Positions 33,832 through 41,763 are shown, counted from the stretch's first letter. The stretch: DNA of 43,519 nt from Dactylosporangium siamense (GCF_016862795.1 NZ_BONQ01000146.1:1-43519); one strand, 5' to 3'. A program made the numbers and translations. The notes: generated from the letters alone by a model not told the origin.

Positions 33832-33881
33832 TGATCCGGAAGACCTCGCGTAGCCAGGGGTGCGCAAGGTCTTCCGGATCA
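33832..33881. repeat. dispersed palindromic element, copy 2
   Basis: Outer arms of 15 bp (TGATCCGGAAGACCT at 33832-33846 with its complement at 33867-33881) are perfect. The inner arm has one mismatch and one G-U type pair around the same GCCAGGGG loop (33853-33860). It sits between the glnA1 terminator and the 3' end of a small minus-strand gene. Copy 3 is identical over the element and some flank. Confidence 0.93.
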
Positions 33882-33912
33882 CGGAAGTGGGGCGGGGCGG
33901 CGGTGTGGCCCG

Positions 33913-34068
33913 TTACCACCAGTTGAAGGGGCTGAACGCGGCCATCTGGTCGGGAGCGATCAAAAGCAGGACACAGCCGCCCAAACAGCACAGCATCGCC
34001 AGAACGACAGCCACCGGAACCAGCAGCCATTTCATGACCGTTGACCGGCTGTCGCGGGGTGTCTCCAC
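33913..34068 (-). CDS. small membrane protein of unknown function
   Basis: A 51-aa protein with one long hydrophobic helix (MKWLLVPVAVVLAMLCCLGGCVLLLIA) that contains three cysteines, followed by a short PDQMAAFSPFNWW tail. A Cys after the hydrophobic run could be a lipid site, but the run continues on both sides, so a plain membrane helix is likelier. GTG 34068 is chosen because CCGAGG is nine bases upstream; ATG 34077 touches that sequence and is less likely. Palindromic elements flank it on both sides. Its independence from neighbours is uncertain, and it is not recognised. Confidence 0.55.
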   Translation of the reverse strand: METPRDSRSTVMKWLLVPVAVVLAMLCCLGGCVLLLIAPDQMAAFSPFNWW

Positions 34069-34271
34069 GAGCGACATCCTCGGTGATGCGGACCCCGGAC
34101 AGTAGCCCTTGCCGCATGTAGCGCTGCTCACTTCGAGCCCCGGCGGACCCAGGCCGGGCCGGGCACACGAGCTCCGCCTCCGGCGGACAGGGCCGCCCGC
34201 CCGTGGACCTCGGCGACCCTGGAAGCCCGGCGGTGCGCTCCGAGCCCACCACCCCGCCGCGATCCCGCCCG

Positions 34272-34321
34272 TGATCCGGAAGACCTCGCGTAGCCAGGGG
34301 TGCGCAAGGTCTTCCGGATCA
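34272..34321. repeat. dispersed palindromic element, copy 3
   Basis: Identical to copy 2 over the whole element, and the match continues into the flanking GAAGTGGGGCGG with one base difference. It ends 14 bases before the glnE stop codon, between that gene and a 200-bp stretch (34069-34271) in which no gene was seen. Confidence 0.95.
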
Positions 34322-34335
34322 GGGAAGTGGGGCGG

Positions 34336-37230
34336 TCAGGAGCTGAAGATGCGCTCGACGGCCTGGCGGGCGCGGCGGGCGACGCGGAGGTACTCGTCCA
34401 GGAACTCCTGCGGCTCGACGCCGCCCAGGATCCTCGCCACCGCGGCCAGGTCCGGCCCCTGACGCGGTAGCTGGTCGGTGGCGCGGCCGCGGACCAGTGT
34501 CAGCAGATTGCGGACCCGGGACGCCTGCTCCCAGGCGGCCCGCAGGCCGGCCTCGTCGGCGGGGTCGAGCAGGCCGGCTGCGGTGGCCGCGGACAGGGCC
34601 TCCAGGGTGCGGGTCGTGCGCAGCGCGGGGACGGTGCGGCCGTGCAGGAGCTGCAGCAGCTGGACGGTCCACTCGACGTCGGCGAGGCCGCCGCGGCCGA
34701 GTTTCGTGTGGGTGGCGGGGTCGGCGCCGCGGGGCAGGCGTTCGCTGTCGACGCGGGCCTTGAGGCGGCGGATCTCGTGGATCTGGTCGCGGGTGAGGCC
34801 GCCCTCGGGGTAGCGCATCGTGTCGGCGAGGGCGAGAAACCGCTCGCCGAGCGACGAGGAGCCGGCGACGTGGCGGGCCCGGAGCAGGGCCTGCGCCTCC
34901 CAGACCTTCGACCAGCGGGCGTAGTACTGCTGGTAGGCGCCGAGGCTGCGCACCAGGGGGCCCTGGCGGCCCTCGGGGCGCAGGTCGGCGTCGACGCCGA
35001 GCGGTGGGTCGGGGGCGGGGCGGGCGAGCAGGCGGCGGAGGTCCTCGGCGACGGTGAGGGCGAGCCCGCTCGCGGCGTCGTCGGCCATGCCGGGCGGGGG
35101 TTCGTAGACGAAGAGGACGTCGGCGTCGGAGGGGTAGCTGGTCTCCTCGCCGCCGAGGCGGCCCATGCCCACGATGGCGAGGTCGAGACCGGGGGCGGCG
35201 GTGACGCCGAGGGTGGCGCGCAGCGTCGCGTCGATGACGGCGGACAGGGCGACGCCGACGGCGGAGACGTCGAGGAAGCCGAGCAGGTCGGCGCAGGCGA
35301 TCCGGAACAGCTCGCGGCGGCGGGAGGCGCGCACGGCGTTGATCGCGGTCTCGGGGTCGTCGTGGCGGGCGGCGGCAGCCGCGAACTGGGCGGCGAGCTG
35401 CGTGGCGGTGCGGGGGACGAGTTCGGCGTCGTCGGCGAGGAGCCGCAGCGCCTCCGGGTCGTGCACGAGGAGCTCGGTGACGTATCGGGACAGGGCGAGG
35501 AGCCGGGCCAGCCGCAGCGCCACCGGGCCCTCGTCGCGCAGGAGGCGCAGGTACCACGGGGTGTTGCCGAGCTTGTCGGACACCTGCCGGTAGGCCAGCA
35601 GCCCGCGGTCGGGTTCGGGGGCGTCGGCGAACTCGCTGAGCAGGACCGGTAGCAGCTGCCGCTGGATCGCGGCGGTCCGGGACACGCCGCCGGTCAGGGC
35701 CTCGATGTGGCGCAGGGCGCCGGCCGGGTCGGCGAACCCGAGCAGCTCCAGGCGGGCCTTGGCGGCGGTGGCGGTGAGCCGCAGCTGCTCGCTGGGGACG
35801 CGGGCGACGGCTTCGAGCAGCGGCCGGTACAGCAGCTTCGCGTGCAGCCGGCGGACCTCCTGGGCGTGGCGGACCCAGTCGGCGCGGAAGGACTCGACGG
35901 CGTCGCGAGCGGCGTTGGGCCGGTAGTTCAGGGCGTGCGCGAGCCAGCGCAGGGCGGCGGGGTCGTCGGGCACGGTGTGGGTGCGGCGCAGGCGCTGCAG
36001 CTGGAGGCGGTGTTCGACGGTGCGCAGGAAGCGGTACGCCCGCAGCAGCGCCTCGCCGTCGGCGAGGCCGACGTACCCGCCCTCGATGAGGCCGCGAAGG
36101 CCGGCGATGGTGGTCGGGGTGCGCAGCGACTCGTCGGCGCGGCCGTGCACCAGCTGCAGCAGCTGCACCGCGAACTCGATGTCGCGCAGGCCGCCGGGGC
36201 CGCGTTTGATCTCGCGGTCGACCTCGGTGCGCGGGATCTGCTCGATGATGCGCCGGCGCATCGCGCGGACCTCGTCGACGGCCTCGGGGCGTTCGGCGGC
36301 GGACCAGATGAGCGGCTGCAGCTCCTGCAGCCAGCGGGCGCCGAGGGCCAGGTCACCGGCGGCGGGCCGGGCCTTCAGCAGGGCCTGGAACTCCCAGGTC
36401 TTGGCCCATTTGCGGTAGTACGCGAGGTGCGAGGCGACGGTCCGCACGAGGGCACCGCGGCTGCCCTCGGGGCGCAGGGCGGCGTCGACGGGCCAGGCGA
36501 CGAAGCCGCAGATCTCCATGAGCCGGGCGGCGAGGGTGCTGCCGGACCGCATCGCGACCTCGACGTCGATGCCGTCGAGCGGCTCGGCGACGTACACGAC
36601 GTCGACGTCGCTGACGTAGTTGAGTTCGAGGCCGCCGCACTTGCCCATCGCGACGACGGCCAGGGTGCAGCTGCCGGCCAGCAGCGGATGCTCGGCGGAG
36701 GCGATCGCCAGGGCCGCGTCGAGGGTCGCGTCGGCGAGCTCGGTCAGGCGGCGCATCGTGACGTCGACGTCGGCGGCGCCGGTCAGGTCGGCCGCGACGA
36801 TGCGCAGCAGTTCCCGCCGGTACCCGTCGCGCAGCAACGGCACCGTGGTCACGTCGCGGGTGCTGTAGCCGGCGGGGCGCTTGTTCTGCTCGCCCTGCAG
36901 TTCCTTCCAGTCCGCCGGGTTGGCCACGAGCAGGTCGCCGAGGGTCGCGGACACGCCGAGCACCCCGATGAGCCGCCGCCGCACCAGGCGGTCGGTGAGG
37001 ACGGCCGCGCGGACCTCGTCACCGGCGACCTCGACCAGCCGGTGCAGCTGGAACAGCGCCAGGTCGGGGTCGGCGGCGAAGTACAGCGTCTCGAGCAGCG
37101 TCGCGGCGTCGTCGTCGGCGGGGCGGCGGGCCTCCGGGTCCCACAGGCGCAGGCCGTCGGGCCCGGCGAGGGCGGAGGATCGGGTGTCGTCGGTGAACCC
37201 GAACCGAGCGAGGTGGCCGGCGGGGGGCAT
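34336..37230 (-). CDS. glnE: glutamine synthetase adenylyltransferase / adenylyl-removing enzyme
   Basis: A 964-aa two-headed enzyme that adds AMP to, and removes it from, the regulatory tyrosine of glutamine synthetase. The two nucleotidyltransferase domains are visible: GKCGGLELNYVSDVDVVYV in the N-terminal half (deadenylylase) and GRLGGEETSYPSDADVLFV in the C-terminal half (adenylylase), each with the paired aspartates. ATG 37230 matches the family N-terminus (LARFGFTD); the longer open frame upstream overlaps the amidotransferase gene. Its start shares one base with that gene's stop (TGATG), indicating translational coupling. Its target GlnA1 is encoded beside it. Confidence 0.95.
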   Translation of the reverse strand: MPPAGHLARFGFTDDTRSSALAGPDGLRLWDPEARRPADDDAATLLETLYFAADPDLALFQLHRLVEVAGDEVRAAVLTDRLVRRRLIGVLGVSATLGDLLVANPADWKELQGEQNKRPAGYSTRDVTTVPLLRDGYRRELLRIVAADLTGAADVDVTMRRLTELADATLDAALAIASAEHPLLAGSCTLAVVAMGKCGGLELNYVSDVDVVYVAEPLDGIDVEVAMRSGSTLAARLMEICGFVAWPVDAALRPEGSRGALVRTVASHLAYYRKWAKTWEFQALLKARPAAGDLALGARWLQELQPLIWSAAERPEAVDEVRAMRRRIIEQIPRTEVDREIKRGPGGLRDIEFAVQLLQLVHGRADESLRTPTTIAGLRGLIEGGYVGLADGEALLRAYRFLRTVEHRLQLQRLRRTHTVPDDPAALRWLAHALNYRPNAARDAVESFRADWVRHAQEVRRLHAKLLYRPLLEAVARVPSEQLRLTATAAKARLELLGFADPAGALRHIEALTGGVSRTAAIQRQLLPVLLSEFADAPEPDRGLLAYRQVSDKLGNTPWYLRLLRDEGPVALRLARLLALSRYVTELLVHDPEALRLLADDAELVPRTATQLAAQFAAAAARHDDPETAINAVRASRRRELFRIACADLLGFLDVSAVGVALSAVIDATLRATLGVTAAPGLDLAIVGMGRLGGEETSYPSDADVLFVYEPPPGMADDAASGLALTVAEDLRRLLARPAPDPPLGVDADLRPEGRQGPLVRSLGAYQQYYARWSKVWEAQALLRARHVAGSSSLGERFLALADTMRYPEGGLTRDQIHEIRRLKARVDSERLPRGADPATHTKLGRGGLADVEWTVQLLQLLHGRTVPALRTTRTLEALSAATAAGLLDPADEAGLRAAWEQASRVRNLLTLVRGRATDQLPRQGPDLAAVARILGGVEPQEFLDEYLRVARRARQAVERIFSS

Positions 37231-38030
37231 CAGGCGGGCCCCAGCAGCGGCAGGGACCGCAGGCCGCCGTCGCCGCGCGGCACTCGGCCGAGCGCGACCG
37301 CGGCGAACCGCTCCGCGAACGGCTGCCACACCTCGGCCACGTCGTCCAGGGCCGCCTCGACGCTCTCGAGCAGCTCGATCGGGTCGATGCCCAGGTCGCC
37401 GAGGGTGCCGACGCCCTCCATGGCCCACTGCGCGAACATCGGCAGGTCGCATTCGATGTGGAACTGCAGGCCCCAGGCGACGGCGCCGATCCGGAACGCC
37501 TGCACCGGGTAGTGCGTGGAGGCGGCGAGGAGGGTCGCGGTGACCGGCAGCTCGACGATCTCGTCGTGGTGCCAGTGCAGCACGTCGGGGGCGAACGGCA
37601 CCGCGGCGAAGACCGGGTCGTTGTCGGCGACGTCGCGGCGGGCGACGAGGCGCACCCCGATCTCGGGGCCGGCGGCGCTGCGTTCGACGGTGCCGCCGTG
37701 CGCCTGGGCGAGCAGTTGCGCGCCGAGGCAGATCGCGAGGGTCGGCACCTTGTGCCGGACGGCCTTGCGCAGCAGGCCGTCGAGCTGGGCGAACCACGGC
37801 GCGGCCCGCTGCCCGTCGGCGCCGGCGAACGCGTCCTGCTCGCCGCCGAGGACGACGAGCGCGGCGTAGCCGTCCAGGTCGGCGGGCAGCGGGTCGCCGG
37901 CGTGAGGGCGCACCACGGCCAGTTCGAGGCCGCCGCCGGTGAGCCAGCCGGCGAGGCGGCCCGGTCCGTCGCTGGGGTCGTTCTCCACCACGAGCGCCAC
38001 CCGTCCCCGCGGGGACCCTTCGATCGTCAC
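37230..38030 (-). CDS. class I glutamine amidotransferase-like protein
   Basis: A 266-aa protein of the GATase class I fold, similar to the stand-alone GMP-synthase-like group. The catalytic triad is Cys101 in AICLGAQLLA, His191 and Glu193 in WGLQFHIE. It should release ammonia from glutamine or a gamma-glutamyl compound; no synthase partner is fused. GTG 38030 has a TATTGT box six bases upstream and no Shine-Dalgarno. Its stop overlaps the glnE start (TGATG). Coupling to glnE suggests a role in glutamine or polyamine metabolism: related enzymes hydrolyse gamma-glutamyl-polyamines, and a GlnA2-like protein is encoded nearby, but that link is an inference. Confidence 0.87.
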   Translation of the reverse strand: MTIEGSPRGRVALVVENDPSDGPGRLAGWLTGGGLELAVVRPHAGDPLPADLDGYAALVVLGGEQDAFAGADGQRAAPWFAQLDGLLRKAVRHKVPTLAICLGAQLLAQAHGGTVERSAAGPEIGVRLVARRDVADNDPVFAAVPFAPDVLHWHHDEIVELPVTATLLAASTHYPVQAFRIGAVAWGLQFHIECDLPMFAQWAMEGVGTLGDLGIDPIELLESVEAALDDVAEVWQPFAERFAAVALGRVPRGDGGLRSLPLLGPA

Positions 38031-38048
38031 GACCCGACAATAACGACC
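38031..38048. promoter_or_regulatory. 18-bp divergent promoter region with overlapping -10 boxes
   Basis: GACAAT (38036-38041) ends seven bases before the plus-strand GTG at 38049, and on the minus strand TATTGT (38042-38037) ends six bases before the GTG at 38030. The two boxes overlap, so the divergent genes would compete for the same polymerase site. Confidence 0.5.
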
Positions 38049-38978
38049 GTGGAAGCGTTGAAGGCCGGGGATGCCGTCATGCTCGTGTCGCCGTCGGGGC
38101 CGACCGTGCCCGAGCGGGTGGCCCGTGGCGTCGAACTGCTGTCGAGCTGGGGCCTCGAGGTGCGGGTGGGGCGGCACGTGTTCGACCGGGCCGGCTACCT
38201 GGCGGGTCACGACGAGGACCGGCTCCGCGACCTCAACGCCGCCCTCGAAGATCCAGAGACAAGGGCGGTCGTGTGTACGAGAGGAGGCTACGGCGCGCAG
38301 CGCATCGTCGACCGGATCCGGCTGGGTGCCCCGAAGCACCTCGTGGGGTTCTCCGACATCACGGCGCTACAGCTGGCGGTGTGGCGGCGGGCCGGGTGGC
38401 CGAGTGTGCACGGGCCGGGCGCGGCATGGTTCGACGACCGGCTGCCGGCGGCGTCGGCGGCGTCGTTGCGGGAGGCGTTGTTCTCGTCGGGCCCGCTGAG
38501 GTCGTACACCACCGAAAATGAGGAGACGAGTGCGGTGACGGTGCCCGGGCCGGCCGTGCGGGGAGTGCTGCTGGGCGGGAACCTTTCGATGCTCGCCAGC
38601 ACGGTGGGAACCCCGGACATGCCAGACCTATCCGGAAAAATTCTGCTCATCGAGGATGTGGGTGAGGCGCCCTACCGGGTGGACCGGATGCTCACGCACC
38701 TGCGGCGGGCCGGCACCCTCGACGGGGTGGCGGGGGTCGCGGTCGGGCAGTTCACCGAGTGCGGCGGCGTGGGGCCCACGACGGTCGTGGACGTGCTGCG
38801 GGAGCACCTCGGGGCCCTCGGGGTGCCGGTGCTGGGCGGGCTGCGGATCGGGCACGGGGTCGGGCAGGAGACCGTCGTGCTGGGGGCGCCGGCCGTCCTG
38901 GACGTGCACGTGGGCTGCCTCACCAGTCGTCTGACGGATGAGATCGGAAACAGGACTGCGGCAGGATTGAGCCCATGA
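38049..38978 (+). CDS. LD-carboxypeptidase (S66)
   Basis: A 309-aa cytoplasmic serine peptidase of the LdcA/MccF family, which trims D-Ala from murein tetrapeptides during recycling or inactivates peptide-nucleotide antibiotics. Motifs are VSPSGP, TRGGYGAQRI (78-87), the nucleophile Ser102 in GFSDITAL, Glu202 in LIEDVGE and His269 in LRIGHG, giving the Ser-Glu-His triad. GTG 38049 has a -10 box seven bases upstream. The stop overlaps the molybdopterin oxidoreductase start (ATGA). The pairing with redox genes is unexpected for a murein peptidase. Confidence 0.92.
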   Translation: MEALKAGDAVMLVSPSGPTVPERVARGVELLSSWGLEVRVGRHVFDRAGYLAGHDEDRLRDLNAALEDPETRAVVCTRGGYGAQRIVDRIRLGAPKHLVGFSDITALQLAVWRRAGWPSVHGPGAAWFDDRLPAASAASLREALFSSGPLRSYTTENEETSAVTVPGPAVRGVLLGGNLSMLASTVGTPDMPDLSGKILLIEDVGEAPYRVDRMLTHLRRAGTLDGVAGVAVGQFTECGGVGPTTVVDVLREHLGALGVPVLGGLRIGHGVGQETVVLGAPAVLDVHVGCLTSRLTDEIGNRTAAGLSP

Positions 38979-39574
38979 GTTTCGTGACCACCGGGTTCGG
39001 CGGGCGGCGGCGGCAACAGGAGCCGGACCTGCCGCCCGGGCAGTATCTCGCGCACGACTTCCCCGTCCTGTCCGCCGGGCCGACGCCTCGCCTGCACACG
39101 GACCGGTGGGAGTTCGTGATCACCACCGAGGCGGGCGCGCAGACGAAGTGGACGTGGGCGGAGTTCACCGCGCTGCCGCACGAGGACGTGACCGTCGACA
39201 TCCACTGCGTCACCAAGTGGTCGAAGCTGCAGACCGGCTGGCGGGGCGTGGCGATCGACACGCTCATGGAGGACGTCGAGTCGGCCGCGGACTTCGTGAT
39301 GGCACACTCCTACGACGGGTACACCACCAACCTGCCGCTCGAGGACCTCCTGGACGGCAAGGCGTGGGTGGCGTACCGCTACGACGACGAGCCCCTGACG
39401 CCCGAGCACGGCGGGCCGGCCCGGCTGCTGGTGCCGCACCTGTACTTCTGGAAGTCGGCGAAGTGGGTGCACGGGCTGCGGCTGATGCTGGAGGACGAGC
39501 CGGGGTTCTGGGAGCAGGCCGGCTACCACGACTACGGAGACCCATGGCGCGAGCAGCGGTACCAGGGAGACTGA
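38975..39574 (+). CDS. sulfite oxidase-like molybdopterin oxidoreductase
   Basis: A 199-aa single-domain protein of the Oxidored_molyb fold (YedY/MsrP-like). Cys78 in DIHCVTKWS is the expected molybdenum ligand. Other family stretches are WEFVITTEAG, GVAIDTLMEDV, AHSYDGYTTNLPLEDLL and GGPARLLVPHLYFWKSAKW. There is no dimerisation domain, heme domain or Tat signal, so it is a short cytoplasmic form. The ATG overlaps the LdcA stop, and the ferredoxin reductase gene overlaps its 3' end by 31 bases; together these suggest a two-protein electron chain. The substrate is unknown. Confidence 0.92.
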   Translation: MSFVTTGFGGRRRQQEPDLPPGQYLAHDFPVLSAGPTPRLHTDRWEFVITTEAGAQTKWTWAEFTALPHEDVTVDIHCVTKWSKLQTGWRGVAIDTLMEDVESAADFVMAHSYDGYTTNLPLEDLLDGKAWVAYRYDDEPLTPEHGGPARLLVPHLYFWKSAKWVHGLRLMLEDEPGFWEQAGYHDYGDPWREQRYQGD

Positions 39575-40254
39575 CCTGGCAGAAGGCCGTGTTGCAGTCG
39601 GCGTCGTTCGAGACGCCGACCGCGCGGACGCTGGTTTTCGACGTCCCTGACTGGCCCGGGCACCTGCCGGGCCAGCATGTGGACGTGCGGCTGACCGCCG
39701 AGGACGGCTACACGGCGCAGCGCAGTTACTCGATCGCGTCGGCGTCCGGACTCTCGATCACCGTGCAGCGCCTCGACGACGGTGAAGTGAGTCCGTTTTT
39801 AACGGATATTTACGACATCGGCCAGCCGGTGGAGCTGCGCGGGCCGATCGGTGGCTGGTTCGTGTGGCGGCCCACCGACCCGGCGCCGGTCCAGCTCATC
39901 GCGGGCGGCTCCGGGATCGTGCCGCTGATGGCGATGATCCGGTCGCGGGCCGACCACGGGGTCCGGACGCCGTTCCGGCTGCTCTACTCGGTGCGCACCC
40001 CGCAGGACGTCATCTACGCCGACGAGCTGCGGCAGCGGGCCCGCGACGACCGCGGGCTCGACGTCGAATACGTCTACACCAGGGTCCGCGGCTCCCGGAT
40101 CGGCGTCGCCGACGTCAACACGCACGCGTGGCCGGCCGACTTCAAGCCCGCGGTGTTCGTGTGCGGGCCGACCGGCTTCGTGGAGACCGTCGCGGACATC
40201 ATGGTGGCGCTCGGCCACGACGCCAGAGGCATCAAGACCGAGCGCTTCGGCTGA
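39544..40254 (+). CDS. ferredoxin-NAD(P)H reductase-like flavoprotein
   Basis: A 236-aa FAD/NAD(P) reductase of the ferredoxin reductase type without a 2Fe-2S domain. The FAD motif is RSYSIAS (60-66), the nucleotide-binding motif is IAGGSGIVPLMAMIR and the C-terminal motif is VFVCGPTGFVETV. ATG 39544 overlaps the preceding molybdopterin gene by 31 bases, so it is translated together with it and is its likely electron donor. The last bases leave only one base before the convergent glnA2 stop. Confidence 0.92.
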   Translation: MARAAVPGRLTWQKAVLQSASFETPTARTLVFDVPDWPGHLPGQHVDVRLTAEDGYTAQRSYSIASASGLSITVQRLDDGEVSPFLTDIYDIGQPVELRGPIGGWFVWRPTDPAPVQLIAGGSGIVPLMAMIRSRADHGVRTPFRLLYSVRTPQDVIYADELRQRARDDRGLDVEYVYTRVRGSRIGVADVNTHAWPADFKPAVFVCGPTGFVETVADIMVALGHDARGIKTERFG

Positions 40255-40255
40255 C

Positions 40256-41608
40256 CTACATGATCCCCAGGTAGCGCTCGCGCTCGAAGGGGGTGACGAC
40301 CCGACGGTACTCTTCCCACTCGGTGCGCTTGTTCTTCAGGAAGAAGTCGAAGACGTGCTCGCCGAGGATCTCCGCGACCAGCTCGGAGCCGGCCATCGCG
40401 TCGACCGCCTGGGACAGGTTCTCCGGCAGCGACTCGTAACCGGCGGCGCGCCGCTCGCCGTCGGTGAGCGCCCACACGTCGTCCTCGGCGCCCGGCGGCA
40501 GCTCGTAGCCCTGCTCGATGCCCCGCAGGCCGGCGCCGAGCATGACCGCGTAGGCGAGGTAGGGGTTGGTGGCCGAGTCCAGCGACCGGACCTCGACGCG
40601 GGCCGAGTTGGGCTTGCCGTAGGCCGGCACCCGCACCAGGGCGGAGCGGTTGGTGTGACCCCAGCAGACATACGCCGGGGACTCGGTGATCCGGTTCGGC
40701 AGGGTCTGCGGGAAGAGCCGCTTGTAGGAGTTGACCCACTGGTTGGTGATCGCGGTGTACTCCCGCGCGTGGACCAGCAGACCGGCGATGAACGCCTGCC
40801 CGACCTTCGAAAGTTTCATCGGGTCGCTGGCGTCGTGGAACGCGTTGCGCTCCCCCTCGAACAGCGACAGGTGCGTGTGCATGCCGCTGCCCGGCTGGTC
40901 GGTGAACGGCTTCGGCATGAAGGTGGCGTGCACCCCGTGGGAGAGCGCGACCTCCTTGATGACGTGCCGGAACGTCATGATGTTGTCGGCGGTGGTCAGC
41001 GCGTCCGCGTAGCGCAGGTCGATCTCCTGCTGGCCGGGCGCGACCTCGTGGTGGCTGAACTCGACCGAGATGCCGATCCGCTCCAGCGCGAGGACCGCCT
41101 GGCGGCGGAAGTCGCGGGCGACGGCGTGGGTGGTGTGGTCGAAGTAGCCGCCGGTGTCGACCGGGGTCGGCAGCGACCCGTGCTCACCCAGCGACTCGAG
41201 CAGGAAGAACTCGATCTCGGGGTGGGTGTAGAAGGTGAAGCCCTTCTCCGCCGCCCGCGACAGGGCCCGGCGCAGCACGTGGCGCGGGTCCGCCCAGGAC
41301 GGCGAACCGTCCGGCAGGGTGATGTCGCAGAACATGCGCGCGCTCTCCCCCGACATGCCCCCCTCGAACGGGAACACCTGGAACGTCGTCGGGTCCGGCA
41401 TGGCGACCATGTCCGACTCGTAGACCCGGGCGAAGCCCTCGATCGCCGAACCGTCGAAGCCGATGCCCTCCTCGAACGCCGACTCGAGCTCGGCCGGCGC
41501 GACCGAGACGCTCTTCAAGGTGCCAAGGACGTCGGTGAACCAGAGACGGACGAAGCGGATGTCCCGCTCTTCGAGCGTCCGGAGCACGAACTCCTGCTGA
41601 CGGTCCAC
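40256..41608 (-). CDS. glnA2: glutamine synthetase-like protein, GlnA2 type
   Basis: A 450-aa protein of the glutamine synthetase fold. It has FDGSAIEGFARVYESDM, KPFTDQPGSGMHTH and NQWVNSYKRLFPQ, with metal and ATP residues kept. The loop that carries the regulatory tyrosine in GlnA1 reads EDDVWALTDGE here, so the adenylylation site is absent. M. tuberculosis GlnA2 (Rv2222c) is the syntenic homologue, while Streptomyces GlnA2 is a gamma-glutamyl-polyamine synthetase, so polyamine glutamylation is a real alternative. GTG 41608 is preceded by GGGGGA. It is divergent from nadE. Confidence 0.9.
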   Translation of the reverse strand: MDRQQEFVLRTLEERDIRFVRLWFTDVLGTLKSVSVAPAELESAFEEGIGFDGSAIEGFARVYESDMVAMPDPTTFQVFPFEGGMSGESARMFCDITLPDGSPSWADPRHVLRRALSRAAEKGFTFYTHPEIEFFLLESLGEHGSLPTPVDTGGYFDHTTHAVARDFRRQAVLALERIGISVEFSHHEVAPGQQEIDLRYADALTTADNIMTFRHVIKEVALSHGVHATFMPKPFTDQPGSGMHTHLSLFEGERNAFHDASDPMKLSKVGQAFIAGLLVHAREYTAITNQWVNSYKRLFPQTLPNRITESPAYVCWGHTNRSALVRVPAYGKPNSARVEVRSLDSATNPYLAYAVMLGAGLRGIEQGYELPPGAEDDVWALTDGERRAAGYESLPENLSQAVDAMAGSELVAEILGEHVFDFFLKNKRTEWEEYRRVVTPFERERYLGIM

Positions 41609-41646
41609 GGTGGTTCCCCCACGAGCTGCGGTGTCTACGGGCCTAA

Positions 41647-41667
41647 TTCGGGCAAGTCTTGCCCGAA
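41647..41667. promoter_or_regulatory. 21-bp perfect palindrome in the glnA2-nadE intergenic region
   Basis: The half-site TTCGGGCAAG and its reverse complement flank a single central T. It sits 38 bp upstream of the glnA2 start, in the position of an operator for a dimeric regulator. No known operator was recognised. Confidence 0.6.
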
Positions 41668-41670
41668 GGT

Positions 41671-41686
41671 GTTACGCACAAGTTAC
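41671..41686. promoter_or_regulatory. paired GTTAC half-sites, possible GlnR box
   Basis: GTTAC occurs at 41671-41675 and 41682-41686, 11 bp apart. On either strand the pair fits the gTnAc half-site of GlnR boxes, but no GAAAC half-site accompanies it. It lies between the 21-bp palindrome and nadE. Confidence 0.4.
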
Positions 41687-41763
41687 CGGACCTGCCCATC
41701 TCACCCGGCACTGGAGTGAACGTCACAGGAGCACCCGTGCCGGGCTTGGTCCACACTTGAGGT

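Noticed and set aside
33832-34321. Insertion sequence bounded by inverted copies 2 and 3
   Set aside because: The two palindromes enclose a tiny membrane-protein gene but no transposase, and no target-site duplication was seen.
34336-38040. A 1234-aa version of GlnE
   Set aside because: The extra N-terminal residues are an antisense-like Arg-rich shadow of the amidotransferase gene; the true GlnE start is ATG 37230.
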